Shown here one piece after another: positions 7,553 through 17,279 of a stretch of 64,000 nt of DNA (positions are counted from its first letter, which is position 1; each line of letters opens with the position of its first letter). Below the pieces are notes generated by a model, which was not told the origin of the DNA, ran no database searches, and saw only the letters and a program-made list of their open reading frames with translations. The translations under genes were made by a program, and so were the position numbers. The DNA comes from an uncultured Flavobacteriales bacterium. Lineage in GTDB: Bacteria; Bacteroidota; Bacteroidia; Flavobacteriales_D; Crocinitomicaceae. The DNA lies in NCBI GenBank assembly GCA_905480145.1, contig CAJQPA010000001.1, positions 1-64,000 on the forward strand, given 5' to 3'.

Positions 7553-9451
7553 ATGAACCTACGCATAAAATCTTTTGAAGAATATCAATCCAAATACAAA
7601 CAAAGTGTTGCCAACCCAGAACAATTCTGGGCAGAAATAGCAGATACATTTTCTTGGCAACAAAAATGGGACAATGTACTGGATTGGAATTTCAATGATC
7701 CTAGTATAAAATGGTTCTCAGGTGGTAAAATGAATATCACTGAGAATCTATTGGACCGCCATTTAAAAGATCGTGGGAACAAAGTTGCATTTCATTGGGA
7801 ACCAAATGACATCAACGAATCTGGAAAATCTATTACGTATAACGAATTACACAAAGAAGTCTGCAAGCTTTCAAACGGCCTTAAAGAATTAGGAATTGAA
7901 AAAGGAGATCGTGTTTGCATCTATATGCCAATGGTTCTAGAAGCAACGGTTGCGATATTAGCGTGTGCTAGAATCGGTGCTGTTCATTCAATTGTTTTTG
8001 CGGGATTCTCATCATCAGCTTTGGCTAATAGAATTGACGATGCGCAAGCCAAGTTAGTCATCACTTCAGATGGACTAAATAGAGGGACAAAAAAAGTAGA
8101 TCTCAAATCAATGGTAGACGAGGCAGTTAAAGACTGCTCTTCTATTCAACATGTTCTCGTTTTAGACTGTATACATTCTAAACCAACAATGAAAGAAGGT
8201 CGAGATATTGATTATCATGCATTAATTAATAAGCAACCTCACGACTGTACTCCAGAAACAATGGATGCTGAAGACATGTTGTTTATTCTATATACTTCTG
8301 GCTCAACAGGCAAGCCAAAAGGTGTTGTTCATACCTGTGGTGGGTATATGGTTTATACTTCTTATTCATTCGAAAATGTTTTTCAATATGAAGAAAATGA
8401 TGTTTTTTGGTGCACCGCAGATATTGGTTGGATTACTGGACATTCTTATATCGTATACGGCCCATTACTTTCTGGCGCAACATCTGTTATTTTTGAAGGA
8501 ATACCAACTTTTCCAGACGCAGGTAGATTCTGGCAAGTTTGTGAAAAATATAAAGTCAATCAATTTTATACAGCACCAACCGCTATTCGAGCATTAATGG
8601 CACATGGGACTGAAATTGTGAATAAATATGATTTGAGTAGTTTAAAAGTCATTGGATCAGTAGGTGAACCTATCAATGAAGAAGCATGGAATTGGTACCA
8701 CGAACATATTGGAAAAGGAAATTGCCCTGTTGTTGACACATGGTGGCAGACTGAAACTGGTGGTATTATGCTTTCCGGACTCGGTGACTTATCACCGATG
8801 AATCCAACTCATGCGGGCTTCCCTTTACCAGGAATTCAGCCAGCACTATTAGATAGTGATGGAAATGAAATCATTGAGAATGATCAAGAAGGATATCTAT
8901 GCATGAAATTTCCATGGCCATCGATTTTAAGAACAACTTATGGAGATCATGACAGGTGCAAGAACACATACTTCTCTAATTATAAAGGATATTACTTCAC
9001 AGGAGATGGCGCCAAAAGAGACAAAAACGGCATGTACAGAATCATTGGCCGTGTTGATGATGTAATCAATGTATCAGGTCATCGTTTTGGTACTGCAGAA
9101 ATAGAAGACGCAATTAATACCAATTCATTTGCCATAGAATCAGCTGTCGTGGGATACCCACACGATATTAAAGGGCAAGGAATATACGCTTATGTAGTCG
9201 TTGACAAAAGTCATACAGGAAGTGAGCGTGAAATCTCTGCCTCATTGATAGAATCCGTTTCTTCTGGAATAGGAAGAATTGCAAAACCTGATAAAATTCA
9301 AATGGTCACTGGACTGCCAAAAACACGTTCAGGAAAAATAATGAGACGAATTCTTCGTAAAATTGCCGAAGGAGAAAAAGCAAATTTTGGAGACACCTCT
9401 ACTCTTCTAGATCCGAGTGTTGTAGAAGAAATTGTCGGCAATTCAAAATAA
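7553..9451 (+). CDS. acs: Acetate-CoA ligase (acetyl-CoA synthetase, AMP-forming)
   Basis: A 632-residue AMP-forming synthetase of the usual length (about 630-650), activating acetate to acetyl-CoA through acetyl-adenylate in the cytoplasm. The adenylate-binding signature YTSGSTGKPKG lies near residue 248, the acetate-pocket region WWQTETGG near residue 400, the hinge region YYFTGDGAKRD near residue 483, and the C-terminal catalytic-lysine segment SGKIMRRILRK near residue 597. The last is the usual site of inhibitory acetylation. It appears monocistronic. A TAATTTTG box at 7517-7524 could be its -7 element, though no TTG is well placed. Confidence 0.95.
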   Translation: MNLRIKSFEEYQSKYKQSVANPEQFWAEIADTFSWQQKWDNVLDWNFNDPSIKWFSGGKMNITENLLDRHLKDRGNKVAFHWEPNDINESGKSITYNELHKEVCKLSNGLKELGIEKGDRVCIYMPMVLEATVAILACARIGAVHSIVFAGFSSSALANRIDDAQAKLVITSDGLNRGTKKVDLKSMVDEAVKDCSSIQHVLVLDCIHSKPTMKEGRDIDYHALINKQPHDCTPETMDAEDMLFILYTSGSTGKPKGVVHTCGGYMVYTSYSFENVFQYEENDVFWCTADIGWITGHSYIVYGPLLSGATSVIFEGIPTFPDAGRFWQVCEKYKVNQFYTAPTAIRALMAHGTEIVNKYDLSSLKVIGSVGEPINEEAWNWYHEHIGKGNCPVVDTWWQTETGGIMLSGLGDLSPMNPTHAGFPLPGIQPALLDSDGNEIIENDQEGYLCMKFPWPSILRTTYGDHDRCKNTYFSNYKGYYFTGDGAKRDKNGMYRIIGRVDDVINVSGHRFGTAEIEDAINTNSFAIESAVVGYPHDIKGQGIYAYVVVDKSHTGSEREISASLIESVSSGIGRIAKPDKIQMVTGLPKTRSGKIMRRILRKIAEGEKANFGDTSTLLDPSVVEEIVGNSK

Positions 9452-9506
9452 GTCAAGAAAAAACGGCATACCTCCGATCATAAGTTGATCGCTTGTGCTG
9501 AGAGAA

Positions 9507-11207
9507 TTATTGTTTAATTATTCTTTTTGAAGTATGGTTCCCGTTGGCAATGACCGTAATTGTGTAAACTCCATTGGCTAGACCAGAAAGATCTAAATTA
9601 AATTGATCCAGGGAAGTCGATGTATTTTTAACGACCCTACCTTGTCCGTCCTGAACGGTGATTTCACGTTCTTCTGATTCGGAAAATTCAATCTTGAAAT
9701 TATCTCCATTGGTCGGGTTCGGATATAGTTTAAATACATTTAAATTATCTTCTTCCAAACTTGCGCTTGGGTCAGTTACGAGAAATTGCCCCATCATCCC
9801 CATATCTTCATGTGTTAGCATGTGACAATGGTACATAAATGGAATCGTGTCGTTCGCAAAGTCATCAAACTTTGCGATAAAGCGAATATTCCCCATACCT
9901 CCAGGTACTAGTATTACGTCGTTATAACCTTGTAATTCTGGCGGAGGCGGATTTCCATTTATATCTAAAATAAAAAACTGAATATCATGAATATGAAATG
10001 GATGCGCTATTGGTGTCTGATTCGTTATTGACCAAATCTCTATATTATCTAGAGGAATGTTATAATTTATCGTTTCCATATCAAAACTAGATCCATTGAT
10101 AAGGAAAGGTCCTTCCAAATCTCCCATCGCTCCAGCTGAGGTGAAAGTTAAACTTCTTGTAATATTCGCTGACGCTTCTGCAATCGGAGTGAAAGATGCT
10201 AAAGTGGAAGGGATCACAAGAACAGGACCGACCGTAGGTGAAGTTACATTTATATCAAGCAGCTGGTAATCAGCACCATTCAATGGGTTACTTGTATACC
10301 CAACCAAAGAGGATGTAGCCCCTGCTCCCATTCCAGGTTGTGAAGCACCATAAATCGCATTCGGCAATTCTGAAGCATAACTCATCAACTGAAAGTTTTG
10401 ACCAAGACTCGTTGTTAAATCCACTAAGATGTCAGCCCTTTGCCCTGGAGCCATTCTATATCTTGTATTGGTCAATGGCGCTGATAGAAGTCCGCCATCG
10501 GTTCCAATTAAACTAAAAGGTCGATTATCTGAAAATCCAAATTCCATAACTCTTTGACTAGAACCATTAAGAACTCTCAATCGAATCACCTGAGCAGGAA
10601 AATCTGTAAATGCATCAACAGTTCCATTTACCATTGCCGATGTATCTAACTCAGTATGAACTAAAATTTGTCCTGATGCATCAAACCCTTTTGTTTGCAT
10701 AACAATTGGAAATTCATCAACACCATAAGTGGATGGCAAGTTTAATCCTGATTCTTCCGCATCTCTTACAATAATTAATCCTGCTATCCCTTTGGAAACG
10801 TGCCTATCTGTTTGCATATGCAAATGAGGATGATACCAATTCAATCCAGCCTTATCCATTACCGTGAATTGTGGGTTCCATGTTTCTCCCGGCAAAATAA
10901 TACTATGAGGTCCTCCATCATTCTCTGGCGCCACGTGCATTCCATGCCAATGAATTGTTGTAGTATCGGTTAATTGATTATTAACCGTAATATTTACATT
11001 ATCCCCTTTGGTCATTATTAAAGTTGGACCTAACAATGCTCCATTCGCTCCCATTGTATTCGTGCTGACACCAGAGTAGAACTGAGTCGCCCCTTCCTGA
11101 AGAGTAAGATCAATAGTAGATGTTTCAATAGTAGCTGGAATGTTTAGCTGATTTTGACCATAAGAAATGGCACTCAGCAATAGTAGTAAAAGGTAAATTG
11201 GGCGCAT
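9507..11207 (-). CDS. Secreted multicopper oxidase with T9SS type-A sorting domain
   Basis: A 566-residue exported protein: signal peptide (residues 1-17, ending near YGQ), three cupredoxin domains, and a C-terminal T9SS type-A domain from about residue 490 (KLYPNPTNGDNF, ending GVYTITVIANGN and a basic tail). All four copper motifs are present: HWHGMH, WYHPHLH, HPFHIHDIQF and HCHMLTHEDMGMM, so type 1 and trinuclear sites look intact. It would oxidise phenols, metals (Cu(I), Mn, Fe) or similar donors with O2 at the cell surface; the substrate is not predictable. I see no Met-rich insertion of the CueO kind. A Crp-like palindrome lies upstream. Confidence 0.92.
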   Translation of the reverse strand: MRPIYLLLLLLSAISYGQNQLNIPATIETSTIDLTLQEGATQFYSGVSTNTMGANGALLGPTLIMTKGDNVNITVNNQLTDTTTIHWHGMHVAPENDGGPHSIILPGETWNPQFTVMDKAGLNWYHPHLHMQTDRHVSKGIAGLIIVRDAEESGLNLPSTYGVDEFPIVMQTKGFDASGQILVHTELDTSAMVNGTVDAFTDFPAQVIRLRVLNGSSQRVMEFGFSDNRPFSLIGTDGGLLSAPLTNTRYRMAPGQRADILVDLTTSLGQNFQLMSYASELPNAIYGASQPGMGAGATSSLVGYTSNPLNGADYQLLDINVTSPTVGPVLVIPSTLASFTPIAEASANITRSLTFTSAGAMGDLEGPFLINGSSFDMETINYNIPLDNIEIWSITNQTPIAHPFHIHDIQFFILDINGNPPPPELQGYNDVILVPGGMGNIRFIAKFDDFANDTIPFMYHCHMLTHEDMGMMGQFLVTDPSASLEEDNLNVFKLYPNPTNGDNFKIEFSESEEREITVQDGQGRVVKNTSTSLDQFNLDLSGLANGVYTITVIANGNHTSKRIIKQ

Positions 11208-11254
11208 ATTTTTTTTTAGAATGCTACAAGGTAAATAACATAACCCTTTCTATT

Positions 11255-11270
11255 TGTAACAAATGTTACA
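11255..11270. promoter_or_regulatory. Crp/Fnr-like palindrome upstream of the multicopper oxidase gene
   Basis: TGTAACAAATGTTACA, a perfect inverted repeat with TGTNA-N6-TNACA architecture, 48 nt before the oxidase ATG. A weak -7-like TTACCTTG lies near 11229-11236 on the minus strand, so the palindrome would cover the -33 region. Operator function is inferred. The remaining 11271-11418 is AT-rich with nothing recognised. Confidence 0.4.
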
Positions 11271-11418
11271 TTAAACCATTGCGCTCTTTAACAAATTGTC
11301 AAGTCGACAAACCATACTAAATAAACTATAAAACCGTATTTGGAAATAATATTCAGAACCTGCAAAAAAATGTAAATAATAAATCAATTCAACGCTCTAG
11401 CATTATTAATTATTGGGC

Positions 11419-11454
11419 AAAAAAAAGAGTCTCACGGACTGTGAAACTCTTTTT
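11419..11454 (-). terminator. Intrinsic terminator downstream of tRNA-Ser
   Basis: Stem AAAGAGT (11424-11430) with ACTCTTT (11446-11452), plus an inner TCAC/GTGA pairing. On the minus strand it is followed by a T run, just downstream of the tRNA 3' end. Confidence 0.75.
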
Positions 11455-11460
11455 GTACTC

Positions 11461-11548
11461 TGGCGGAGAATGAGGGATTCGAACCCCCGGTACCTTGCGG
11501 TACGCTGGTTTTCAAGACCAGTGCATTCGACCACTCTGCCAATTCTCC
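11461..11548 (-). tRNA. tRNA-Ser(UGA)
   Basis: On the minus strand the acceptor arm GGAGAAT pairs with ATTCTCC, followed by discriminator G and an encoded CCA (plus-strand TGG at 11461-11463). The anticodon arm CTGGT-CTTGAAA-ACCAG gives anticodon TGA. There is a long variable arm (GTACC-GCAA-GGTAC) and a T loop GTTCGAATC. The long variable arm and the anticodon make it a class II serine tRNA reading UCN codons. It stands alone with its own terminator. Confidence 0.95.
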
Positions 11549-11712
11549 ACGCCAAAAGTACTGATATCTTAATTACTGACAATGATTATTTCACATTATT
11601 TTTAATAAAACTTAACTTTTTTTTCTTGACACAAAAAAATACCATTCACACATCTAGAAGCCCCTTAAAATCAATGAACTATCCTTAAGCTCATTAAACG
11701 GTTCGCTTTTTG

Positions 11713-11720
11713 TATTTTTG
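11713..11720 (+). promoter_or_regulatory. Predicted -7 element of the GWxTD gene
   Basis: TATTTTTG ends 19 nt before the ATG at 11740. It rules against an in-frame TTG start at 11710 and supports the ATG. No clear TTG lies at -33. The stretch 11549-11712 holds nothing else recognised. Confidence 0.45.
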
Positions 11721-11739
11721 TCTAAAATCAAACAAATTA

Positions 11740-13152
11740 ATGAGGTATTTTCTAGGACTATTCTTCTTATTCATATTTTTAAACGATTCATTTGCTCAAA
11801 ATCATGAATTAAGAGCCTATTTAGATAGCAAACAGTTTTATGCTCCCAATGATGGTAACTATGTTGAATTCCAACTGCAATTTGTTGGTCCATCCGTCAA
11901 TTATATAGGGCAAGGAAATGGATTGATCGGAGAATTAGCAATCCAAATGAATATCTCTCAATACGATTCGGTTATTGCCTCTGACGCTTATCGGCTTACG
12001 ACTCCATTTATGCAAGACAGTATTATTGGTGATTTTTACGACATTAAAAGATTCATTCTCAAACCTGGAGAATATAAGTTTACCATTACTCTTCAGGATT
12101 TAAACAGTAACAACGAGCCTCTTAAAACTTCGCAAAATATTCTGGTGGAGGATTTATCGAAATCTATTTCTATTTCGGATATTCAAATTGCTGAATACGC
12201 ATCTAAGGGTGATGGAAATTCCATTTTTTACAAATCAGGATATGACATTATACCTAGGCTTGCAACATTTTTCCCTGATCAATTGTCTGCAATCCCTGTA
12301 TATTTTGAAATGTATAATACAGATCAGTTAATCGATTCTGTTTTTGCAGTTAAACAATCTATTACGAATGCCATAACGAATAAAGAAGTAGAAGCATTTA
12401 CAAAATACACTAAACTTCAAAAAGCAGATGTTGTTCCCTTTCTTAAAAAGATCAATATTGATAAATTAGTAACGGGTAAATACATATTAAACTTCACCAT
12501 TCTTAATAAGAGCATGATAGAATTATCCAATCAATCATATGAATTTGATCGAAGTAAAGATGTTGAAGATGACTACTTCTCAGATGAGATCGTGATAGAT
12601 CCTGCTTTTCAAGCATCTATAACCGACGACAGTGTGGGCTATTATCTGGAAAGTTTAATTCCAATATCAAAATCGAATGAAACTAAAAACATTTTAACCA
12701 TTTCTAAAGTTAGAGATGCTGAAAAGGCTAGAAAATACATTCAAATTTATTGGCTACGAACAGCAAATGAAAAGGCTTACGAAGAATGGATGAAGTACAA
12801 ATCACAGGTGCAAGAAATAGAAAATTTCTTTTCTAATTCGTTCCAAGCAGGTTATGAAACAGACAGAGGAAGAATTTATCTAAAATATGGTCCACCAAGT
12901 CACATATCTAAAAATGACAACTCATCATCTGAATACCCTTATGAAATATGGCAATACAATCGAATAGGAAGTTTTAATAATAAACGATTCATTTTTTACA
13001 ATCCCAACTTAACCAATAACACGCATCAATTATTGCATTCAGATATGATTGGTGAAATTAAGAACTTAAATTGGCCATCTGAGCTATCAAGAGGTTCTGG
13101 ACAAAATAGTCAGCAGCACGGCAGTAATAGTATGGATGATTTCAACGACTAA
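11740..13152 (+). CDS. GWxTD domain-containing secreted protein
   Basis: A 470-residue protein (start ATG 11740) with a signal peptide of about 20 residues ending FAQ. The C-terminal third matches the GWxTD domain of Bacteroidota/Acidobacteriota: a tryptophan-rich lead-in (YWLRTANEKAYEEWMKY), then the namesake motif, here GYETDRGRIYLKYGPP instead of GWxTD, and EIWQY a little later. Function is unknown; the domain has been seen in periplasmic or outer-membrane-associated proteins. The extreme C-terminus is Ser/Gln/Asn-rich. A glycosyltransferase gene follows 70 bp downstream on the same strand. Confidence 0.82.
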   Translation: MRYFLGLFFLFIFLNDSFAQNHELRAYLDSKQFYAPNDGNYVEFQLQFVGPSVNYIGQGNGLIGELAIQMNISQYDSVIASDAYRLTTPFMQDSIIGDFYDIKRFILKPGEYKFTITLQDLNSNNEPLKTSQNILVEDLSKSISISDIQIAEYASKGDGNSIFYKSGYDIIPRLATFFPDQLSAIPVYFEMYNTDQLIDSVFAVKQSITNAITNKEVEAFTKYTKLQKADVVPFLKKINIDKLVTGKYILNFTILNKSMIELSNQSYEFDRSKDVEDDYFSDEIVIDPAFQASITDDSVGYYLESLIPISKSNETKNILTISKVRDAEKARKYIQIYWLRTANEKAYEEWMKYKSQVQEIENFFSNSFQAGYETDRGRIYLKYGPPSHISKNDNSSSEYPYEIWQYNRIGSFNNKRFIFYNPNLTNNTHQLLHSDMIGEIKNLNWPSELSRGSGQNSQQHGSNSMDDFND

Positions 13153-13222
13153 TTTTCAATTGAGCCTAAACTAGATTACAATTACTCCCCGAAAAATCAA
13201 AAAATCAATTAGATTTGTTTAC

Positions 13223-14245
13223 ATGGACAGTATAGCGGTTGTTATTTTAAACTGGAATGGAGTAAAATTATTAGAACAGTTTTTACCATCTGTCATTCAA
13301 CATTCAAATAATGCTAGAATTATTGTAGCAGACAATGCTTCAACAGACGATTCTATTTCATTTATAAAAAACAATTATCCTTCCATTGAAGTTATTTCAA
13401 ACCATTCAAACGGTGGTTTTGCAAAGGGTTATAATGATGCTTTGAAGAACATTGAGTCCGAGCTTTATGTTCTCCTCAATAGTGATGTAGAGGTTTCAGA
13501 GAATTGGCTAAATCCTATGCTGATAGCTATGCAAAATGAAAATACTGCAGGCTGTCAACCTAAAATACTCTCGCATAACAATAAAAGCAATTTCGAACAT
13601 GCAGGTGCTTCGGGTGGTTTTATTGATCGGAATTACTACCCATTCTGCAGAGGACGCCTTTTTGATAATGTAGAAGAGGATACTGGCCAGTACAATACAG
13701 AAATGGATATATTTTGGGCTTCTGGAGCCTGCCTTATGATTCGGTCGGAATTATTTCACAAGGCCAATGGTTTTGATGAGGATTTCTTCGCACACATGGA
13801 GGAAATCGATCTGTGTTGGAGAATAAAAAAATGGGGATATACCTTTAAAATTATTCCTGATTCAACTGTTTATCATTTGGGAGGAGGCACACTGCCCTAT
13901 TCTTCTCCAACAAAAGTCTATTACAACTTCAGAAACAACCTTACAATGATCCTTAAAAACCATGTCGGTTGGTGGGCACCTAAATTGATTTGGAGAATGA
14001 TCCTAGATGGAGTAGCAGGTATAAAATTCTTGTTAAATGGCAATCTAAAAGCCTTTTGGGCTATTCTTAGAGCACATTTTTGGCAATACGTCAACATGCT
14101 ACAAACCTTAAAAAAGAGAAGAGAGATCAAAGCAGGAACCACTCTAGAAAATACTAAAGGTCAATACACGAATAACATCTTAATGGAATTCTTCTTTAGA
14201 AAAAACAAAACGTTTTCTAAGCTAGATAAAAATAGGTTTAAATAG
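13223..14245 (+). CDS. Glycosyltransferase family 2
   Basis: A 340-residue GT-A glycosyltransferase. The N-terminal nucleotide-sugar domain shows VVILNWNG, VADNASTDDS (about residues 35-44) and the DxD-like LLNSDVEVS (about 92-100); a later EEIDLCWR (about 193-200) is the catalytic-base region. It resembles rhamnosyltransferase-like GT2 enzymes that elongate surface polysaccharide at the inner membrane, with an amphipathic C-terminal region of about 60 residues that may associate with membrane. Donor and acceptor are unknown. Its 3' end overlaps the convergent FAD oxidoreductase gene by 8 bp, with no terminator in between. Confidence 0.9.
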   Translation: MDSIAVVILNWNGVKLLEQFLPSVIQHSNNARIIVADNASTDDSISFIKNNYPSIEVISNHSNGGFAKGYNDALKNIESELYVLLNSDVEVSENWLNPMLIAMQNENTAGCQPKILSHNNKSNFEHAGASGGFIDRNYYPFCRGRLFDNVEEDTGQYNTEMDIFWASGACLMIRSELFHKANGFDEDFFAHMEEIDLCWRIKKWGYTFKIIPDSTVYHLGGGTLPYSSPTKVYYNFRNNLTMILKNHVGWWAPKLIWRMILDGVAGIKFLLNGNLKAFWAILRAHFWQYVNMLQTLKKRREIKAGTTLENTKGQYTNNILMEFFFRKNKTFSKLDKNRFK

Positions 14246-15773
14246 CCTTACCTTCCATAATCACATCCACACAACGCATTCCATCAATTGCGGCTGAAAT
14301 AATCCCTCCGGCATAACCTGCGCCTTCTGCACAAGGAAATAAACCTGCAACATCTGGATGCTGGAGATCCTTGCCTCTTGGAATTTGAACTGGAGAAGAC
14401 GTTCTTGACTCAGGAGCATGGATAACGGCATCATTGGTCATGAAACCATTCATTTTCTTTCCAAACTCTTTAAAAGCTACTTTTAAACTCTTTGCAATCA
14501 GTGGAGGAAGAACGTCATTCAAATCAACAGAATGTATTCCCGGTTGATAGGAAGTTTTTGGCAAAGACTCAGAAATACGATCGTTCATAAAGTCTTCAAG
14601 GCGTTGTGCTGGAACTTGTTGTGTTTTACCTCCCGCTTCCCAACATTTCTTTTCGACATCCTTTTGAAAGTCAAGACAAACAAAAGGATCTGTACTGTTC
14701 TCAAAATCCTCGGGAGAAACACTAACGACAATTCCTGAGTTCGCAAACGGATTATTTCGTTTTGATGGTGACCATCCATTTGTAACTACTTCACCTGGCG
14801 CAGTAGCACATGGAGCAATAATCCCACCTGGGCACATACAGAAAGAATACACTCCTCTCCCTTCTACCTGAGAAACTAAACTATATGAAGCAGGAGGAAT
14901 GAAATCATCATTTACCCTGCCACTATACTGAATTTTATCAATCAACTCTTGTGGATGCTCAATCCTAACTCCTAAGGCAAATGGCTTAGGGTATAGTTTC
15001 CATTCGTTTGCATGTATAATATCAAATATATCGCGAGCTGAATGACCTGTTGCCAATATTACATTATCAAAATCAAAGCGTTGACTGCCATTGATTTCTA
15101 GCCCTGTCATTTTATTATTCTCAGAGAAAAAATTAGTCACTTTTGAACCAAAATGAACTTCACCTCCATTTGCAAGAATCGCTTCGCGCATGTCCTCAAT
15201 AATTTGAGGCAACTTATTCGTTCCAATATGAGGGTGTGCATCTACGGCAATATCCTCATTCGCTCCGAAGTGAACAAACCACTCTAATGCACGCTGCACA
15301 TCACCACGTTTTTTAGAGCGCGTATACAACTTTCCATCAGAATATGTTCCAGCTCCACCCTCTCCGAAACAGTAGTTAGATTCCTCATTAACAATTGATT
15401 CTTTATTAAGAATAGCCAAATCTCGTCTCCGAGAACGCACGTCTTTTCCCCGCTCAAACACAATTGGTTTAATCCCCAATTCTATGGCACGAAGCGCTGC
15501 AAATATTCCAGCTGGTCCAAATCCAACAATTCCAATTTCCCCTTTCAATTCTTTATTCGGAACGAAAACGGACATTTCTTCAGGAACCTCTCCATCGAGA
15601 AATACATTAAATGTACAGTTGATTTTGATGTTTCGATTTCTAGCATCAACAGATCTTTTCTTCCATTTAAATGTGAAATTGTCTGTTTTGACTTCTTTTT
15701 GAATTTTAAATCTCAAAAAAGAATCGTCTTTTGCTTGTTCAGGAGCGACCTGAAACTGAACTATTGTTGCCAT
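14238..15773 (-). CDS. FAD-dependent oxidoreductase of the COG2509 type
   Basis: A 511-residue cytoplasmic flavoprotein. After an N-terminal domain of about 95 residues comes the Rossmann dinucleotide site GIVGFGPAGIFAALRA with acidic FERG about 20 residues later, then the family-specific CFGEGGAGTYSDGKLYTRSK. The C-terminal GLFPCAEGAGYAGGI closes the FAD site. Proteins of this group are widespread but of unknown substrate. The start codon shares a base with the porT stop codon, so the gene is translationally coupled at the end of the aspC-to-porT run. Confidence 0.85.
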   Translation of the reverse strand: MATIVQFQVAPEQAKDDSFLRFKIQKEVKTDNFTFKWKKRSVDARNRNIKINCTFNVFLDGEVPEEMSVFVPNKELKGEIGIVGFGPAGIFAALRAIELGIKPIVFERGKDVRSRRRDLAILNKESIVNEESNYCFGEGGAGTYSDGKLYTRSKKRGDVQRALEWFVHFGANEDIAVDAHPHIGTNKLPQIIEDMREAILANGGEVHFGSKVTNFFSENNKMTGLEINGSQRFDFDNVILATGHSARDIFDIIHANEWKLYPKPFALGVRIEHPQELIDKIQYSGRVNDDFIPPASYSLVSQVEGRGVYSFCMCPGGIIAPCATAPGEVVTNGWSPSKRNNPFANSGIVVSVSPEDFENSTDPFVCLDFQKDVEKKCWEAGGKTQQVPAQRLEDFMNDRISESLPKTSYQPGIHSVDLNDVLPPLIAKSLKVAFKEFGKKMNGFMTNDAVIHAPESRTSSPVQIPRGKDLQHPDVAGLFPCAEGAGYAGGIISAAIDGMRCVDVIMEGKAI

Positions 15774-16486
15774 TAACCTTCAAATATTATGGAAAACCAC
15801 CAGGTCCTATTGTACAACCGGTCTAAGGGTTGGGCAATAAATGTATTTTCCGGAACGTATACATTTCTCAATCCATGAGAATATTTTATTTCCATTCCAA
15901 ATTTGAAATAAGGGGCGAAAAACTCCACTCCCATTCCCAATTGTGCTTGGTAATCATTTTTTTTTGCTTTGATGAAAGGATCATTAAAATCTTGACTTGA
16001 ATTTTCTTGAGATTGCAAATCAAGAGAGAATTGAGCTCCTAACAAGACGTAAGATGCAAAATTATTCATTCTAAGCGTTCTAAACTGAAACATCAATGGA
16101 ATATCAATGTTTGTCCCATTTACTCTTTCTTCACTAAAAATATCGATAATAGTATCTGGATCATTAAACTGATAAGTCAAGACCCTCTCTTGAAAAGACA
16201 ATGTGGGCAACAACCTTAACCGAACTACTGGTGTACCTAGTTTAAGTGTCGTAACAATTCCAACTTGTCCTCCAGGTATTGCTTTAGAAGTAATTGATTT
16301 TAACCCATATTTTGAATAAGCATCCTGAACCTGAAACACAGCGTAGCTTGATGTGTTAGCTCCTAACATAAATCCAAAATGAATTAATTTTTCATCAAAT
16401 CGCTTATAGTTCTCAGACTTTTGCTTCTGAGCAAACGTCATTGAGTACATGGAAGTAAATAAGAAGATTAATACAGTTAATCTCAT
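15773..16486 (-). CDS. porT: PorT family outer-membrane protein of the T9SS
   Basis: A 237-residue exported beta-barrel protein: signal peptide of about 19 residues ending FAQ, then FDEKLIHFGFMLGANTSSY and alternating hydrophobic strands ending with an aromatic terminal strand (RTWWFSIIFEG), as in small outer-membrane barrels. PorT is required for type IX secretion and gliding in Bacteroidota; its position directly downstream of ubiE is the conserved context I know for porT and supports the name. It likely acts with the SprA/PorV translocon. Confidence 0.85.
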   Translation of the reverse strand: MRLTVLIFLFTSMYSMTFAQKQKSENYKRFDEKLIHFGFMLGANTSSYAVFQVQDAYSKYGLKSITSKAIPGGQVGIVTTLKLGTPVVRLRLLPTLSFQERVLTYQFNDPDTIIDIFSEERVNGTNIDIPLMFQFRTLRMNNFASYVLLGAQFSLDLQSQENSSQDFNDPFIKAKKNDYQAQLGMGVEFFAPYFKFGMEIKYSHGLRNVYVPENTFIAQPLDRLYNRTWWFSIIFEG

Positions 16487-16538
16487 GAATCTATGAACGT
16501 AGAGTTCTTTTTGTTATTGTTAATTACTTTTCTTTCTT

Positions 16539-17279
16539 TTACTTGTCACCAGAATATATAGTAGCAATACCCCCAGAAACCTTTCTTGCTTTAACATTCT
16601 TATAACCAACCTTTCTCATGATTTCCATAAAATCATTCCCCTCTGGAAACGCAGCAACAGATTCAGGAAGGTACTCATAAGCTCGGCCATCTTTTGAAAT
16701 TTTCTTTCCTAAGAAAGGAATAATATGCTTTGAATAAAAATTAAACAAGTGCTTGACTGGGAATTTTTTAGGCTTAGAAAATTCCAGTATAATAGTTTTT
16801 CCTTCTGGCCTAATAACACGAAGCATTTCGCCAAGTCCCTTCTCTAAATTTTCATAGTTACGAACTCCAAAGCCCACTGTTAGGCCATCAAAATAATGAT
16901 CCTCAAATGGAAGATTTTCAGAATCGCCAAGTTTCATCCTAACGATACCGTCAACCCCTTTCCGCTTCATTTTTTCAATCCCAACATCAAGCATTCCCTG
17001 AGAAATATCAACTCCGATCACTTCTTCAGGGTTCAATTTCAACGCCGCTATTGCGAAGTCTCCTGTCCCCGTAGCCATATCAAGAATTCTCTTTGGAGAA
17101 ATTTCACCAAGCATTATAATCGCCCTTTTTCGCCATAACTTATCAATTCCCAAAGAGAGAAAATGATTTAAAAAATCATATCGTTTTGAAATATTATCAA
17201 ACATTTCTGCGACCTCTTCTTTCTTGGAAGATTCATTTTTGTTGTACGGTTTTACTGTTTTACTTTCCATTCTCATCAA
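16539..17279 (-). CDS. ubiE: Demethylmenaquinone C-methyltransferase
   Basis: A 246-residue class I SAM methyltransferase (UbiE/MenG). Motifs: [17 protein letters not shown] (about 22-38), the SAM-binding [13 protein letters not shown] (about 64-76), and the UbiE signature [14 protein letters not shown] (about 134-147). It methylates demethylmenaquinone to menaquinone at the membrane; Bacteroidota use menaquinone, so menG is equally apt. The gene starts immediately after the trkH stop codon. The N-terminus MMRMES offers an alternative ATG three codons in. Confidence 0.94.
   Translation of the reverse strand: MMRMESKTVKPYNKNESSKKEEVAEMFDNISKRYDFLNHFLSLGIDKLWRKRAIIMLGEISPKRILDMATGTGDFAIAALKLNPEEVIGVDISQGMLDVGIEKMKRKGVDGIVRMKLGDSENLPFEDHYFDGLTVGFGVRNYENLEKGLGEMLRVIRPEGKTIILEFSKPKKFPVKHLFNFYSKHIIPFLGKKISKDGRAYEYLPESVAAFPEGNDFMEIMRKVGYKNVKARKVSGGIATIYSGDK

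Noticed and set aside
8265-8597. 110-codon plus-strand frame inside acs
   Set aside because: It is an alternate frame of a complete acetyl-CoA synthetase gene.
11413-11688. Plus-strand frame of 91 codons across the tRNA-Ser region
   Set aside because: It runs through the antisense of tRNA-Ser(UGA) and its terminator. The translated MRDSNPRY-type peptide is a known artefact of tRNA-Ser antisense.
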